From contig NZ_JAVRHO010000041.1 of the NCBI RefSeq assembly GCF_031846515.1, positions 1 through 17,664 on the forward strand: a DNA stretch of 17,664 nt, in the 5' to 3' direction. The stretch is from Autumnicola lenta. Lineage in GTDB: Bacteria > Bacteroidota > Bacteroidia > Flavobacteriales > Flavobacteriaceae. Below the pieces are notes generated by a model. It was not told where the DNA came from, ran no database searches, and saw only the letters and a program-made list of their open reading frames with translations. A program made the translations under genes and the position numbers. Below are positions 1 through 6,212 of this stretch, in pieces. The number at the start of each line of letters is the position of its first letter. Position 1 is the first letter of the stretch.

Positions 1-10
1 TGATTTAAGT

Positions 11-40
11 AACACCTCAAAAATGGCAATTATCGACCTC
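11..40 (+). repeat. Dispersed repeat, copy A
   Basis: This 30-bp stretch recurs almost unchanged at 193-222 (28 of 30 identical) and 775-804 (29 of 30 identical). Its core, AAAATGGCAATTATCG, also appears in variant form elsewhere in the window. It sits at the window edge, upstream of a toxin-antitoxin pair, next to the inverted repeat at 45-115. No coding potential is apparent. The role is unknown. Confidence 0.8.
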
Positions 41-44
41 TGTT

Positions 45-115
45 GTCGGGTTGAGCGGAGTCGAAACCTCTAGCTTAAATAAATTGCAGAGAGGCTTCGA
101 CAGGCTCAGCCCGAC
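45..115. repeat. Imperfect palindromic REP-like repeat
   Basis: The left arm at 45-71 (GTCGGGTTGAGCGGAGTCG then AAACCTCT) is nearly the reverse complement of the right arm at 90-115, separated by 18 bases. The arms carry the 'TGAGCggAGTCGAA / TTCGACAGGCTCAG' motif, a style of extragenic palindrome common in Flavobacteriia (recalled, not searched). A single-unit relative lies at 130-153 and degenerate pieces at 243-260 and 824-847. The transcript would fold into a long hairpin. It may act as a REP element, transcript stabiliser or terminator; none of these is shown here. Confidence 0.75.
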
Positions 116-129
116 TGTAACACCGGTAT

Positions 130-153
130 CACACTGAGCTTGTCAAAGTGTGG
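130..153. repeat. Short REP-like hairpin
   Basis: CACACTGAGCTTGTCAAAGTGTGG has complementary ends (CACACT with AGTGTG) and a centre resembling the 'GAGCTTGTC' part of the preceding inverted repeat. It is probably a diverged single unit of the same REP-like family. Confidence 0.55.
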
Positions 154-192
154 TTTTGATCTAGACATTTTGTTTTTTGATACAATGTGAGC

Positions 193-262
193 AACACCTT
201 AAAAATGGCAATTATCGATCTCAAGCGCTGAATTTATCCAAGTGTCAGGTTGAGTTGAAACG
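193..262 (+). repeat. Direct repeat copy B, upstream of the TA pair
   Basis: It starts with the 30-bp core found at 11-40 and 775-804. It continues into about 40 further bases (GAATTTATCCAAGTGTCAGG, then GTTGAGTTGAAAC) that match 805-846 with scattered mismatches and a small gap. Copies B and C therefore form direct repeats of roughly 70 bp on either side of the toxin-antitoxin genes. Confidence 0.75.
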
Positions 263-283
263 AATTTAAATTGTACCTTGTTT

Positions 284-291
284 TATCTTTG
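284..291 (+). promoter_or_regulatory. Candidate -7 box for the TA pair
   Basis: TATCTTTG fits the Bacteroidota -7 consensus TAnnTTTG exactly and lies 14 bases before the antitoxin ATG, implying a very short leader. No convincing -33 TTG is present at the usual spacing, so this is a partial match only. Confidence 0.4.
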
Positions 292-304
292 AAATAAAAA
301 CAAA

Positions 305-487
305 ATGTTAACAAAAGAGAAAGTAAAAGAACAGATAGAGAAATTTCCTGATGAATTTTCAATTGACGATCTGGTTGAACGATTGATCCTGATTGAAAAA
401 GTGGAAAAGGGACTGAACCAGTCTGATCGCGGAGAAATAATTTCAAATGCCGATTTAGATAATGAGGTTGAAAAATGGTTCAGGTAA
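305..487 (+). CDS. Antitoxin of a ParE/RelE-type toxin-antitoxin pair
   Basis: This is a 60-residue acidic, mostly helical protein with the look of small Bacteroidota type II antitoxins encoded just before ParE/RelE-type toxins: an N-terminal KEKVKEQIEKFPDEFSIDDL-like helix, then a predicted linker and a C-terminal segment ending in EVEKWF. Such antitoxins bind and neutralise the partner toxin and usually repress their own promoter. The ATG at 305 is preceded by an AT-rich leader with a TATCTTTG box. Its last 13 bases overlap the natural toxin start at 475, an arrangement typical of coupled antitoxin-toxin genes. The family assignment rests on size, composition and the adjacent toxin rather than on a recognised DNA-binding fold. 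If the toxin is indeed broken, this antitoxin may be an orphan. Confidence 0.7.
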   Translation: MLTKEKVKEQIEKFPDEFSIDDLVERLILIEKVEKGLNQSDRGEIISNADLDNEVEKWFR

Positions 488-770
488 ATTGGACTTTCAG
501 GCAAAAGATGATCTGGAAAGTATTGCAAGATTTATCTCCAAAGATTCCGAAAAATATGCGTGGCTTCAAATTTTTCAATTAAGACAGCGGACAAAAATTC
601 TGAATTCCCAGATTTATTCCGGAAAAATAGTTCCCGAAATGGAAGTGGAAAATATCAGGGAACTTATAGAAGGAAACTATAGAATTATCTACAAAATTGT
701 AAATGTTCAAAGAGTGGATATTTTAACTGTTCACCATACTTCACGAAATTTTAAAAAAAGAAAAATCTGA
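475..770 (+). pseudogene. ParE/RelE-type toxin, apparently frameshifted near its start
   Basis: From about 495 to the stop at 768-770 one frame encodes a ParE/RelE-family toxin body: FQAKDDLESIARFISKDS, then a helix, then IRELIEGNYRIIYKIV and a closing VDILTVHH strand, as in mRNA- or gyrase-targeting toxins of this fold. The expected first strand, MVQVNWTF, is encoded from the ATG at 475 but in the next frame; after TGG ACT that frame turns to unrelated residues. Adding one T to the TTT run at 495-497 would join both parts into a normal protein of about 98 residues. The only in-frame ATG for the toxin body is 462, which gives an atypical N-terminus (MRLKNGSGKLD) and a 26-bp overlap with the antitoxin. 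A true inactivating deletion, a homopolymer sequencing error, or real use of 462 are all possible. Confidence 0.65.
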
Positions 771-774
771 AGGT

Positions 775-846
775 GACACCTCAAAAATGGCAATTATCGA
801 CCTCAAGTGATGAATTTACTCAAATGTCAGGAGCGAAGTCGAAACC
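775..846 (+). repeat. Direct repeat copy C, downstream of the TA pair
   Basis: It begins 4 bases after the toxin stop and repeats 193-262: the 30-bp core, then GAATTTACTCAAATGTCAGG and a stretch related to the REP-like AGCGAAGTCGAAACC motif. With copy B it brackets the toxin-antitoxin pair in direct orientation. Confidence 0.75.
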
Positions 847-881
847 TATTTTTTCTAAAATTTCTCAACTGCCCAAAAACA

Positions 882-910
882 AAACCCAATCAATTTTTTT
901 GATTGGGTTT
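882..910. terminator. Bidirectional intrinsic terminator
   Basis: AAACCCAATCAA and TTGATTGGGTTT form a perfect 12-bp stem around a 5-base loop. On the plus strand TTATC follows; on the minus strand the stem is followed by TGTTTTTGGG. It lies between the toxin (plus) and the dnaN stop at 949 (minus), so it can end transcription from both sides and most clearly serves dnaN. Confidence 0.8.
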
Positions 911-948
911 TTATCTTATTATCTAAAAGCGAAGCGCTCTAACTAGAA

Positions 949-2067
949 CTAGCTATTTAGCATTACCGGCATTACCAGCATGGTGATTCTTTCTCCGGGA
1001 TCTAGTCCGTCAACTGGCGTTAGTATTCCGGCACGGTTTGGAAGGCTCATTTCCAGTTGTACTTCATCAGAATTTAAGTTATTCAGCATTTCGGTAAGGA
1101 ACCTGGAGTTAAAGCCAATCTGCATATCGTCGCCCTGGTAAGAACATGTTAAACGTTCTTCAGCTTTGTTGCTGTAGTCAATATCTTCCGCAGAGATATT
1201 TAATTCGGCACCGGCAATTTTAAGTCGTACCTGGTGCGTGGTTTTATTTGAGAAAATGGAAACCCTTCTTACAGAACTTAAGAACTGATTTCTCTGGATG
1301 CTAAGTTTATTTGGATTTTCCTTCGGAATTACCGCTTCATAATTAGGATATTTTCCGTCGATTAATCGGCAAATTAGCTGTGTATCGTCAAAAGTGAATT
1401 TCGCGTTGGATTCGTTGTATTCAATAAGAACTTCGCTTTCACTTCCGGCGAGGATTCCTTTTAAAAGAGTTAGAGGTTTCTTTGGCATTATAAATTCAGC
1501 CGCTTGGGAAGCTGTAACGTCTTCACGGGAATATTTCACCAGTTTATGAGCATCGGTAGCCACAAAAGTGAGGCCTTCGTCTGAAAACTGAAAGAAAACA
1601 CCACTCATCACCGGCCGCAAATCGTCGTTTCCTGAAGCAAAAATCGTTTTGCTAATGGCGGTTGCCAGGATATCACCTTCAATAACGGTGCTGCTTGGCT
1701 CTTCCAGTTCTACTGGATTTGGAAATTCTTCACCATCGGCATATGCCAGCGCATATTTACCGTGATTGGAACTTAATTCTATGGTATTGTTATCCTCTGC
1801 AACAAAAGTTAAAGGCTGCTCGGGAAAAGTTTTTAGTGTTTCTAAAAGCAACTTGGCGGGAACAGCAATTTTTCCTTCAGAATCTGATTCTACTTTAAGT
1901 TTTGCAGACATTGTAGTCTCCAAATCTGAAGCAGAAACAGTTAATTCGTCTTCTTTAAGATCGAACAGGAAATTATCTAAAACTGGTAATGTATTGGTAT
2001 TGTTAATTACACCACCCAATATTTGTAGCTGTTTCAGCAAATAACTGCTGGATACAATAAATTTCAT
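949..2067 (-). CDS. dnaN: DNA polymerase III beta subunit (sliding clamp)
   Basis: This is the processivity clamp that encircles DNA and tethers the replicative polymerase and other clamp-binding proteins. The 372-residue length is the family norm and accommodates the three repeated clamp domains (about 1-120, 130-245 and 250-370). The N-terminus MKFIVSSSYLLKQLQILGGV and the C-terminus ending in MPVML(NS) are characteristic of Bacteroidota DnaN. The ATG at 2065-2067 is preceded by a TATATTTG box (2097-2104). The gene is not next to dnaA here; instead gldG ends 194 bp upstream on the same strand, so it probably has its own promoter with possible read-through from gldFG. A bidirectional hairpin terminator follows at 882-910. 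Confidence 0.97.
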   Translation of the reverse strand: MKFIVSSSYLLKQLQILGGVINNTNTLPVLDNFLFDLKEDELTVSASDLETTMSAKLKVESDSEGKIAVPAKLLLETLKTFPEQPLTFVAEDNNTIELSSNHGKYALAYADGEEFPNPVELEEPSSTVIEGDILATAISKTIFASGNDDLRPVMSGVFFQFSDEGLTFVATDAHKLVKYSREDVTASQAAEFIMPKKPLTLLKGILAGSESEVLIEYNESNAKFTFDDTQLICRLIDGKYPNYEAVIPKENPNKLSIQRNQFLSSVRRVSIFSNKTTHQVRLKIAGAELNISAEDIDYSNKAEERLTCSYQGDDMQIGFNSRFLTEMLNNLNSDEVQLEMSLPNRAGILTPVDGLDPGERITMLVMPVMLNS

Positions 2068-2096
2068 CGGCTTTGTTGATTAATTTGAATCTAATA

Positions 2097-2104
2097 CAAA
2101 TATA
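2097..2104 (-). promoter_or_regulatory. Candidate -7 box for dnaN
   Basis: On the minus strand this reads TATATTTG, an exact TAnnTTTG match, 29 bases before the dnaN ATG. No clear TTG was seen 17-20 bases further upstream. It supports dnaN being transcribed independently of gldG. Confidence 0.45.
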
Positions 2105-2261
2105 TTTTATTACTTCAGAAAAGGAAGGTTGCAGCGCCAGTTTTTATTAACAGAAAAATGGAATTTGTTTATTGTAAAGTGCTGATTAAAAGTAAAATGC
2201 TTATTTTAATCTGAAGTTTCTTGTTAATATGTTACTCCGCAGGAAAATCTTAATTCCCTGC

Positions 2262-3938
2262 TCAGGATCTTTTTACATATTTACGTCTTCTGAAAAAATT
2301 GAAGAGAAAGGCGAAAATTGCCAAAATAAGCAATGGAATTACAAGATTTGCCAGCTGCCATTTTTCACGCTCCTCTGCCGTCCTTTCGGGATCCAGAAAT
2401 GGAATGCTAATTTCCTTGGTCCTTATCTCAATAAGGCCATTATCGTCCAGCATATAATTTACCGCATTCAGCAAAAATTCTTTATTTCCGTAAGTGCTTC
2501 CGGTGTATCTTTCAAACCCCAGTTCCAGCGGAGCACCGCGCTGCAGGTCGTTTTTAATCACATCGCCATCAGAAATCACCAGCATTTTGGTTGCTTCACT
2601 TTTATTTAAAGGATTTGGAACATCAAATGGTTTTACCCGGTTTTTATATGCTGAAGTAAATTCGCCTTCAAGCAAAACAGCGAGTGGTTGTTCACCATCT
2701 GTATAGGTCGATATTTGAGGTTTTTGGCTTACCATTTCCAGGCTTATTTGTAGTGGGGTTCCTTCTATTTTTGTACGCGGGGAGCTGCTTAAAAGGATAG
2801 TTTTTTCCACATCGTTGGCAAGCGTATCGATCTGGTTGGCATATTCAAATTTCACCGCCTCAATATTGTTGATAATTGGATGGTCGTTGGGGGAGGAGCT
2901 TAGCGGACTATAAAACCAGGGATACGGATTAAACCTCGTGTTATTGCCACTTCCCGAAGCCAAAATAATCGGCGCAGAATAAAGATCGTTAATAAGTACC
3001 GGATTAATCCTGATCCCGTAGGAGAAGAAAAGATCGCCAAGGTTCAAATCTTGCGGAAGCGCATAAGCGGTGCCGGATTGGTTTAAGAGGCTGTCGGTTT
3101 CCATCGCAACACTTTCCACGAGCCACAGGGATTTGCCGCCGTTCATCGTGTATTGATCCAGGACAAATTTCTCATTTTCGGTGTAGGGTTGCGTTGGTTT
3201 AGCCTCAAGGATCAAATCAAACTCATTTAAATTCTGAAGTGTTTTTTGCGGATTTTGAGCTGCGGAATCCAAAGTAAACGGAGCAATGTAGTAATACTCC
3301 TGAAGCGTTTGTAGAAAATCGGCAATATTGGCGTCCGGTAGTTCGCCATTTCCGCGCATCACTGCAATTTTTTTCTCCTTTGGGGAAACGAGTTTGTTCA
3401 GGGCATCGGCAAAGGCATATTCCAGTTGCTGCACGCTGTTGGTTACGCGATCCTCGTCTGTGGCGCCAAGTGTATTTTTCAGCAACGGAATTTTCACCGT
3501 TTTATCTTCATAATTGGCGATCGCCCATGGGAAAACAATTTCCTCACTGGTCTTGCCGCTTTCCTGAACGCTTACCCTGGCGGGCGTCATCCCCATTTGA
3601 AGAAACTCCTGCGCCACGGCATTAGCATCCTGACCTTCTTCAATGGGGTTTATAAAATTGACTCTAATATTGGAGTTATAAGCAGCAAACTCTTCTAAAA
3701 GCTGGCTCGTTTCGTTTCGCAGTCTGCGAAATTCCGGTGGAAAATTTCCCTGAAGGAAAACATCGATAATCACCGGTTTTTCCACGCCTTCAATTATATT
3801 TTTTGATGCACTAGAAAGTGTATAGCGATTATCCTGAGTAAGATCAAAACGCGTAAAGAAATTCGCGGCCAAAATATTCAGCAGAATTAAGCCTGCTATG
3901 AGGATCGCCAGGGATTTATATGTGCCGGTTTTCTTCAA
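2262..3938 (-). CDS. gldG: Gliding motility ABC transporter-associated protein GldG
   Basis: This 558-residue protein of the GldG family (ABC-type transport auxiliary, periplasmic) acts with permease GldF and the ATPase GldA, a complex needed for gliding in flavobacteria. One membrane segment lies near residues 10-27 (LAILIAGLILLNILAANFF region) and another near 528-549 (LVIPLLILAIFAFLFNFF), followed by a basic tail RRRKYVKRS. The large segment between them is expected outside the cytoplasmic membrane. The start is a TTG at 3936-3938, two bases after the gldF stop. An in-frame stop lies at 3969-3971 and no ATG or GTG falls between, so TTG is the best start, with translation likely coupled to gldF. 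The family call is strong from the N-terminal DLTQDNRYTLSSASK segment and the gene pair. Confidence 0.93.
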   Translation of the reverse strand: MKKTGTYKSLAILIAGLILLNILAANFFTRFDLTQDNRYTLSSASKNIIEGVEKPVIIDVFLQGNFPPEFRRLRNETSQLLEEFAAYNSNIRVNFINPIEEGQDANAVAQEFLQMGMTPARVSVQESGKTSEEIVFPWAIANYEDKTVKIPLLKNTLGATDEDRVTNSVQQLEYAFADALNKLVSPKEKKIAVMRGNGELPDANIADFLQTLQEYYYIAPFTLDSAAQNPQKTLQNLNEFDLILEAKPTQPYTENEKFVLDQYTMNGGKSLWLVESVAMETDSLLNQSGTAYALPQDLNLGDLFFSYGIRINPVLINDLYSAPIILASGSGNNTRFNPYPWFYSPLSSSPNDHPIINNIEAVKFEYANQIDTLANDVEKTILLSSSPRTKIEGTPLQISLEMVSQKPQISTYTDGEQPLAVLLEGEFTSAYKNRVKPFDVPNPLNKSEATKMLVISDGDVIKNDLQRGAPLELGFERYTGSTYGNKEFLLNAVNYMLDDNGLIEIRTKEISIPFLDPERTAEEREKWQLANLVIPLLILAIFAFLFNFFRRRKYVKRS

Positions 3939-3940
3939 GA

Positions 3941-4678
3941 TCAGGATTTTTGCTGAATTGATTTTAAACTAAGATGCGTGAGCTTCAGAAATAAAAAGAT
4001 AAGGCTGAAGAAGTAGATAATATCGCGGGTGTCTACCACTCCGCGGCTAATGCTTTGGTAATGATAACTAATCCCCAAATATTCCAGCCCGTAAGTGGCA
4101 CTGCTAAAAAGGTCGTAATTCGCAAGACCTTCAAACGCAAAATAGCAGAGGAAGCAGAGAAAAACAGCCACAATAAAGGCTACAATCTGATTGTTGGTAA
4201 GGCTGGAAGCAAAAATGCCAATTGCCGTATAGCAACCACCCAAAAAAATGAGTCCCGAATAAGAACCCAACGTGGCACCAACATCCAGGTTTCCAACAGG
4301 ATTTCCAAGCTGGTAAATCGTTAATACATATAGAATTGAAGGTACAATAGCTAAAATTACCAATATCAGTGCACCCAAATATTTGCCGGAAATTAACTGC
4401 CATAACCCGATCGGTTTGGTCAGTAATAATTCCATTGTGCCCTGTTTTTTTTCTTCGGAAAAGCTTTTCATGGTAATCGCCGGAATAAGAAAAGTAAAGA
4501 TCCACGGCGCGAGATTAAAAAACGGTTTTACATCTGCAAAACCATTATCCAGAATATTGTATTCTCCCGAAAAAACAAAAAGGAATAATCCGCAAACCAC
4601 CAGAAATATCCCGATCACCAAATACCCAATTGGCGAGGAAAAAAAGGATTGTATTTCTTTATTTAGTATCGCGAACAT
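3941..4678 (-). CDS. gldF: Gliding motility ABC transporter permease GldF
   Basis: GldF is the integral membrane permease of the Gld ABC transporter. The 245-residue protein opens with MFAILNKEIQSFFSSPIGYL, typical of ABC-2 type permeases, and shows about six hydrophobic segments (around residues 17-35, 52-70, 95-120, 135-157, 163-185 and 215-235). After the second segment comes the cytoplasmic SFSEEKKQGTMELLLTKPI motif, characteristic of ABC-2 permeases. The stop is separated from the TTG start of gldG by only two bases, so the two form an operon. GldA, the ATPase partner, is not in this window. The AAACCTT heptamer tract lies about 116 bases upstream of the ATG, in the probable promoter region. 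Confidence 0.93.
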   Translation of the reverse strand: MFAILNKEIQSFFSSPIGYLVIGIFLVVCGLFLFVFSGEYNILDNGFADVKPFFNLAPWIFTFLIPAITMKSFSEEKKQGTMELLLTKPIGLWQLISGKYLGALILVILAIVPSILYVLTIYQLGNPVGNLDVGATLGSYSGLIFLGGCYTAIGIFASSLTNNQIVAFIVAVFLCFLCYFAFEGLANYDLFSSATYGLEYLGISYHYQSISRGVVDTRDIIYFFSLIFLFLKLTHLSLKSIQQKS

Positions 4679-4794
4679 TTTTCTTCAGTTGTCTGTTGTG
4701 AGTTTTCTGTTATTTTTCGTTTAGCGTTTGTTGTTGAAAAATTCTTTAAATGCGTTCCTTATTTATGGTGTATTAACTCCAAAAAAGGCAATTT

Positions 4795-4850
4795 AAACCT
4801 TAAACCTTAAACCTTAAACCTTAAACCTTAAACCTTAAACCTTAAACCTT
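4795..4850. repeat. Tandem heptamer repeat (AAACCTT)x8
   Basis: There are eight perfect head-to-tail copies of AAACCTT (AAGGTTT on the minus strand). The last base overlaps the stop codon of the ABM gene (4850-4852). The tract lies between that gene and gldF on the minus strand, about 116 bp before the gldF ATG. Perfect unit identity suggests recent expansion by slippage. Copy-number change would alter spacing upstream of gldFG without touching coding sequence. Confidence 0.9.
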
Positions 4851-5146
4851 TATACGCTGCTCCATTCCTTATCTACACTCCAGGCTTCCGGTTTTTCGTT
4901 GAACAAAATTTTTGTTTTTGCCCAGACGCCCTTAAATAATTCCGAATTGCGGTAGTTTTCCAGCGCTTGTTCATTCTGCCAGTAACTATACGTAAAAAAC
5001 TGGTTGGTATTGTCTTTTCCCCTATACAATTCAAGCAATTCACATCCTTCAAATCCGCGGATCTTCAGTTTGTTTTCTTCAAAATTATTCAGAAAAGTGT
5101 CAATATTTTCAGGAGCAAAGCCCATTTTTACTATTCTTACCAGCAT
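4850..5146 (-). CDS. Antibiotic biosynthesis monooxygenase (ABM) domain protein
   Basis: This 98-residue single-domain protein has the ferredoxin-like alpha/beta fold of the ABM/dimeric alpha-beta barrel superfamily. It has a first strand MLVRIVKMGF, a helix ENIDTFLNNFEENKLKI, a central GCELLELYRG strand, FFTYSYWQNEQALENYRNSE (the W-x(2)-E-x-ALxxYRxSE signature), and a final helix FKGVWAKTKILF. Members include quinol monooxygenases, haem-degrading enzymes and many proteins without a known substrate; nothing here fixes the substrate. The ATG directly abuts the stop codon of the DUF62 gene (TAG-ATG), so the two are co-transcribed and probably translationally coupled. The C-terminal stop runs into the heptamer tract. 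Confidence 0.85.
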   Translation of the reverse strand: MLVRIVKMGFAPENIDTFLNNFEENKLKIRGFEGCELLELYRGKDNTNQFFTYSYWQNEQALENYRNSELFKGVWAKTKILFNEKPEAWSVDKEWSSV

Positions 5147-5980
5147 CTATTTAAAATTAATGGTTACGGTGTCCAGAAGATCCAGCCCAAACAGGGTAGA
5201 AGCACTACCAATCGTATGCGGATTGCTTTTATAAATTGCAAGCTCTATATATCCTGCAGAATTAAAGACAGCTAACTTCTTACCGTCCTCTTCTCCGCGT
5301 TTTTCTTTTTCGAGATCAAAATTAATGGCATCGCTATAGGTTTCAAAAATTTCAGAAAAAGTCACCATACGGGCACTCATTACAAAATCCCTGCCTTTTC
5401 CAACATTTTCGAAAAATTTGCGGCTAATATTGGTCACCACATTTCCGTAGTTATCGATATACAGCACATGCCCTATAATCTGGTTCCTTTCGGAATTAAT
5501 CAAAGGCTCTAACTGCTTCAGGTATTTAATCTCGTTTATATTTTTCCCAATAACTTCCAGGGTTCCCCCGCGGGCAAGGTGGCAAGCTACTTTTACAAAT
5601 ACATCCAGGACCGGAAAATTCGTGTCAATCTTATCGTGGATATTAATTTCCACAATTTTTTCAGGATTAATTTCTGAAGCCAGTAAAGAAAGTATTCCGT
5701 TGTTGGCACAAATAAAGTAATGCTCATCCAGGTAAACTGCCAGATGTTTATTTTCCGGAGTTAGTTCAGAATCTATTCCAATAATGTGAATAGAACCTTT
5801 AGGAAAACTCTTGTAGGCGTTTTTAATAATATATGCGGCCTCACTTATATGAAAAGGAGAAACAGAATGGGAAATATCAACAATTCTAACTTCATCTAAT
5901 TCACTATAAATAGCTCCTTTAACTGCCCCTGCAAAATAATCTTTCTCTCCAAAATCGGTCGTTAAAGTGATGATGGCCAT
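5147..5980 (-). CDS. SAM hydroxide adenosyltransferase-like (DUF62 family) protein
   Basis: This 277-residue protein belongs to the family containing S-adenosylmethionine hydrolases, chlorinase and fluorinase, which attack SAM with hydroxide or halide to give adenosine (or 5'-haloadenosine) and methionine. Family hallmarks are the N-terminal ITLTTDFG (Asp9), the VDISHSV segment (34-40), IGIDSE (67-72), ICANNG (90-95) and IDNYGNVVTN (175-184) in the C-terminal domain. By eye the Asp of the described Asp-Arg-His triad matches Asp70. The Arg position holds Asn77 (TPENKH), and the His position in the usual FHGRD segment reads FPVLD (Pro123), so catalysis by the described route is doubtful. The ATG at 5978-5980 gives the canonical N-terminus. 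The gene is transcribed divergently from phoH, with a candidate promoter at 6044-6072. Confidence 0.88.
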   Translation of the reverse strand: MAIITLTTDFGEKDYFAGAVKGAIYSELDEVRIVDISHSVSPFHISEAAYIIKNAYKSFPKGSIHIIGIDSELTPENKHLAVYLDEHYFICANNGILSLLASEINPEKIVEINIHDKIDTNFPVLDVFVKVACHLARGGTLEVIGKNINEIKYLKQLEPLINSERNQIIGHVLYIDNYGNVVTNISRKFFENVGKGRDFVMSARMVTFSEIFETYSDAINFDLEKEKRGEEDGKKLAVFNSAGYIELAIYKSNPHTIGSASTLFGLDLLDTVTINFK

Positions 5981-6006
5981 AGGTGAATGTTAATATATTT
6001 TTTAAG

Positions 6007-6034
6007 TTGTAACGGGTTTTTTTACCTAAGTTTG
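6007..6034 (+). promoter_or_regulatory. Candidate phoH promoter (TTG-N17-TAAGTTTG)
   Basis: TTG at 6007-6009 and TAAGTTTG at 6027-6034 are separated by 17 bases, a full match to the Bacteroidota sigma-ABfr pattern. Transcription starting near 6040 would give a leader of about 170 bases before the phoH TTG. Confidence 0.6.
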
Positions 6035-6043
6035 TATAGTAAG

Positions 6044-6072
6044 CGAAGATAATTTTATTTTATTCAATACAA
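6044..6072 (-). promoter_or_regulatory. Candidate promoter of the DUF62-ABM operon
   Basis: On the minus strand TTG (6070-6072) is followed after 18 bases by TATCTTCG (6044-6051), one mismatch from TAnnTTTG. It lies about 65 bases upstream of the DUF62 ATG and nearly back to back with the phoH promoter. Confidence 0.45.
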
Positions 6073-6212
6073 TTGGAAATTGGCTAAAATTAAATCGTTC
6101 TTAACGAGCAAAAACAGGCGGTGCCGAATAGTACCGGCCGAGATAAAATAATAAAAATTAGTCGATAATTTGAGACACTTCCCACTTTACATTAATATAA
6201 AATCATAGGCTT

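Noticed and set aside
2309..2326. TTGGCAATTTTCGC-like match to the dispersed repeat inside gldG
   Set aside because: It encodes part of the gldG C-terminal membrane helix (ILAIFA) and lacks the flanking repeat sequence; chance similarity is likely.
2229..2609. Plus-strand open frame over the 3' end of gldG
   Set aside because: It is antisense to a well-supported gene, has low-complexity composition and resembles no family.
4679..4794. Promoter of gldF
   Set aside because: No TAnnTTTG box with a suitably spaced TTG was found on the minus strand, so no site is reported.
4795..4850. Possible CRISPR array
   Set aside because: The units are 7 bp and contiguous with no spacers, so this is a simple tandem repeat.
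5981..6212. SAM-binding riboswitch upstream of the DUF62 gene
   Set aside because: No recognisable SAM riboswitch core or multi-helix structure was seen, and the DUF62 leader to its candidate promoter is short.
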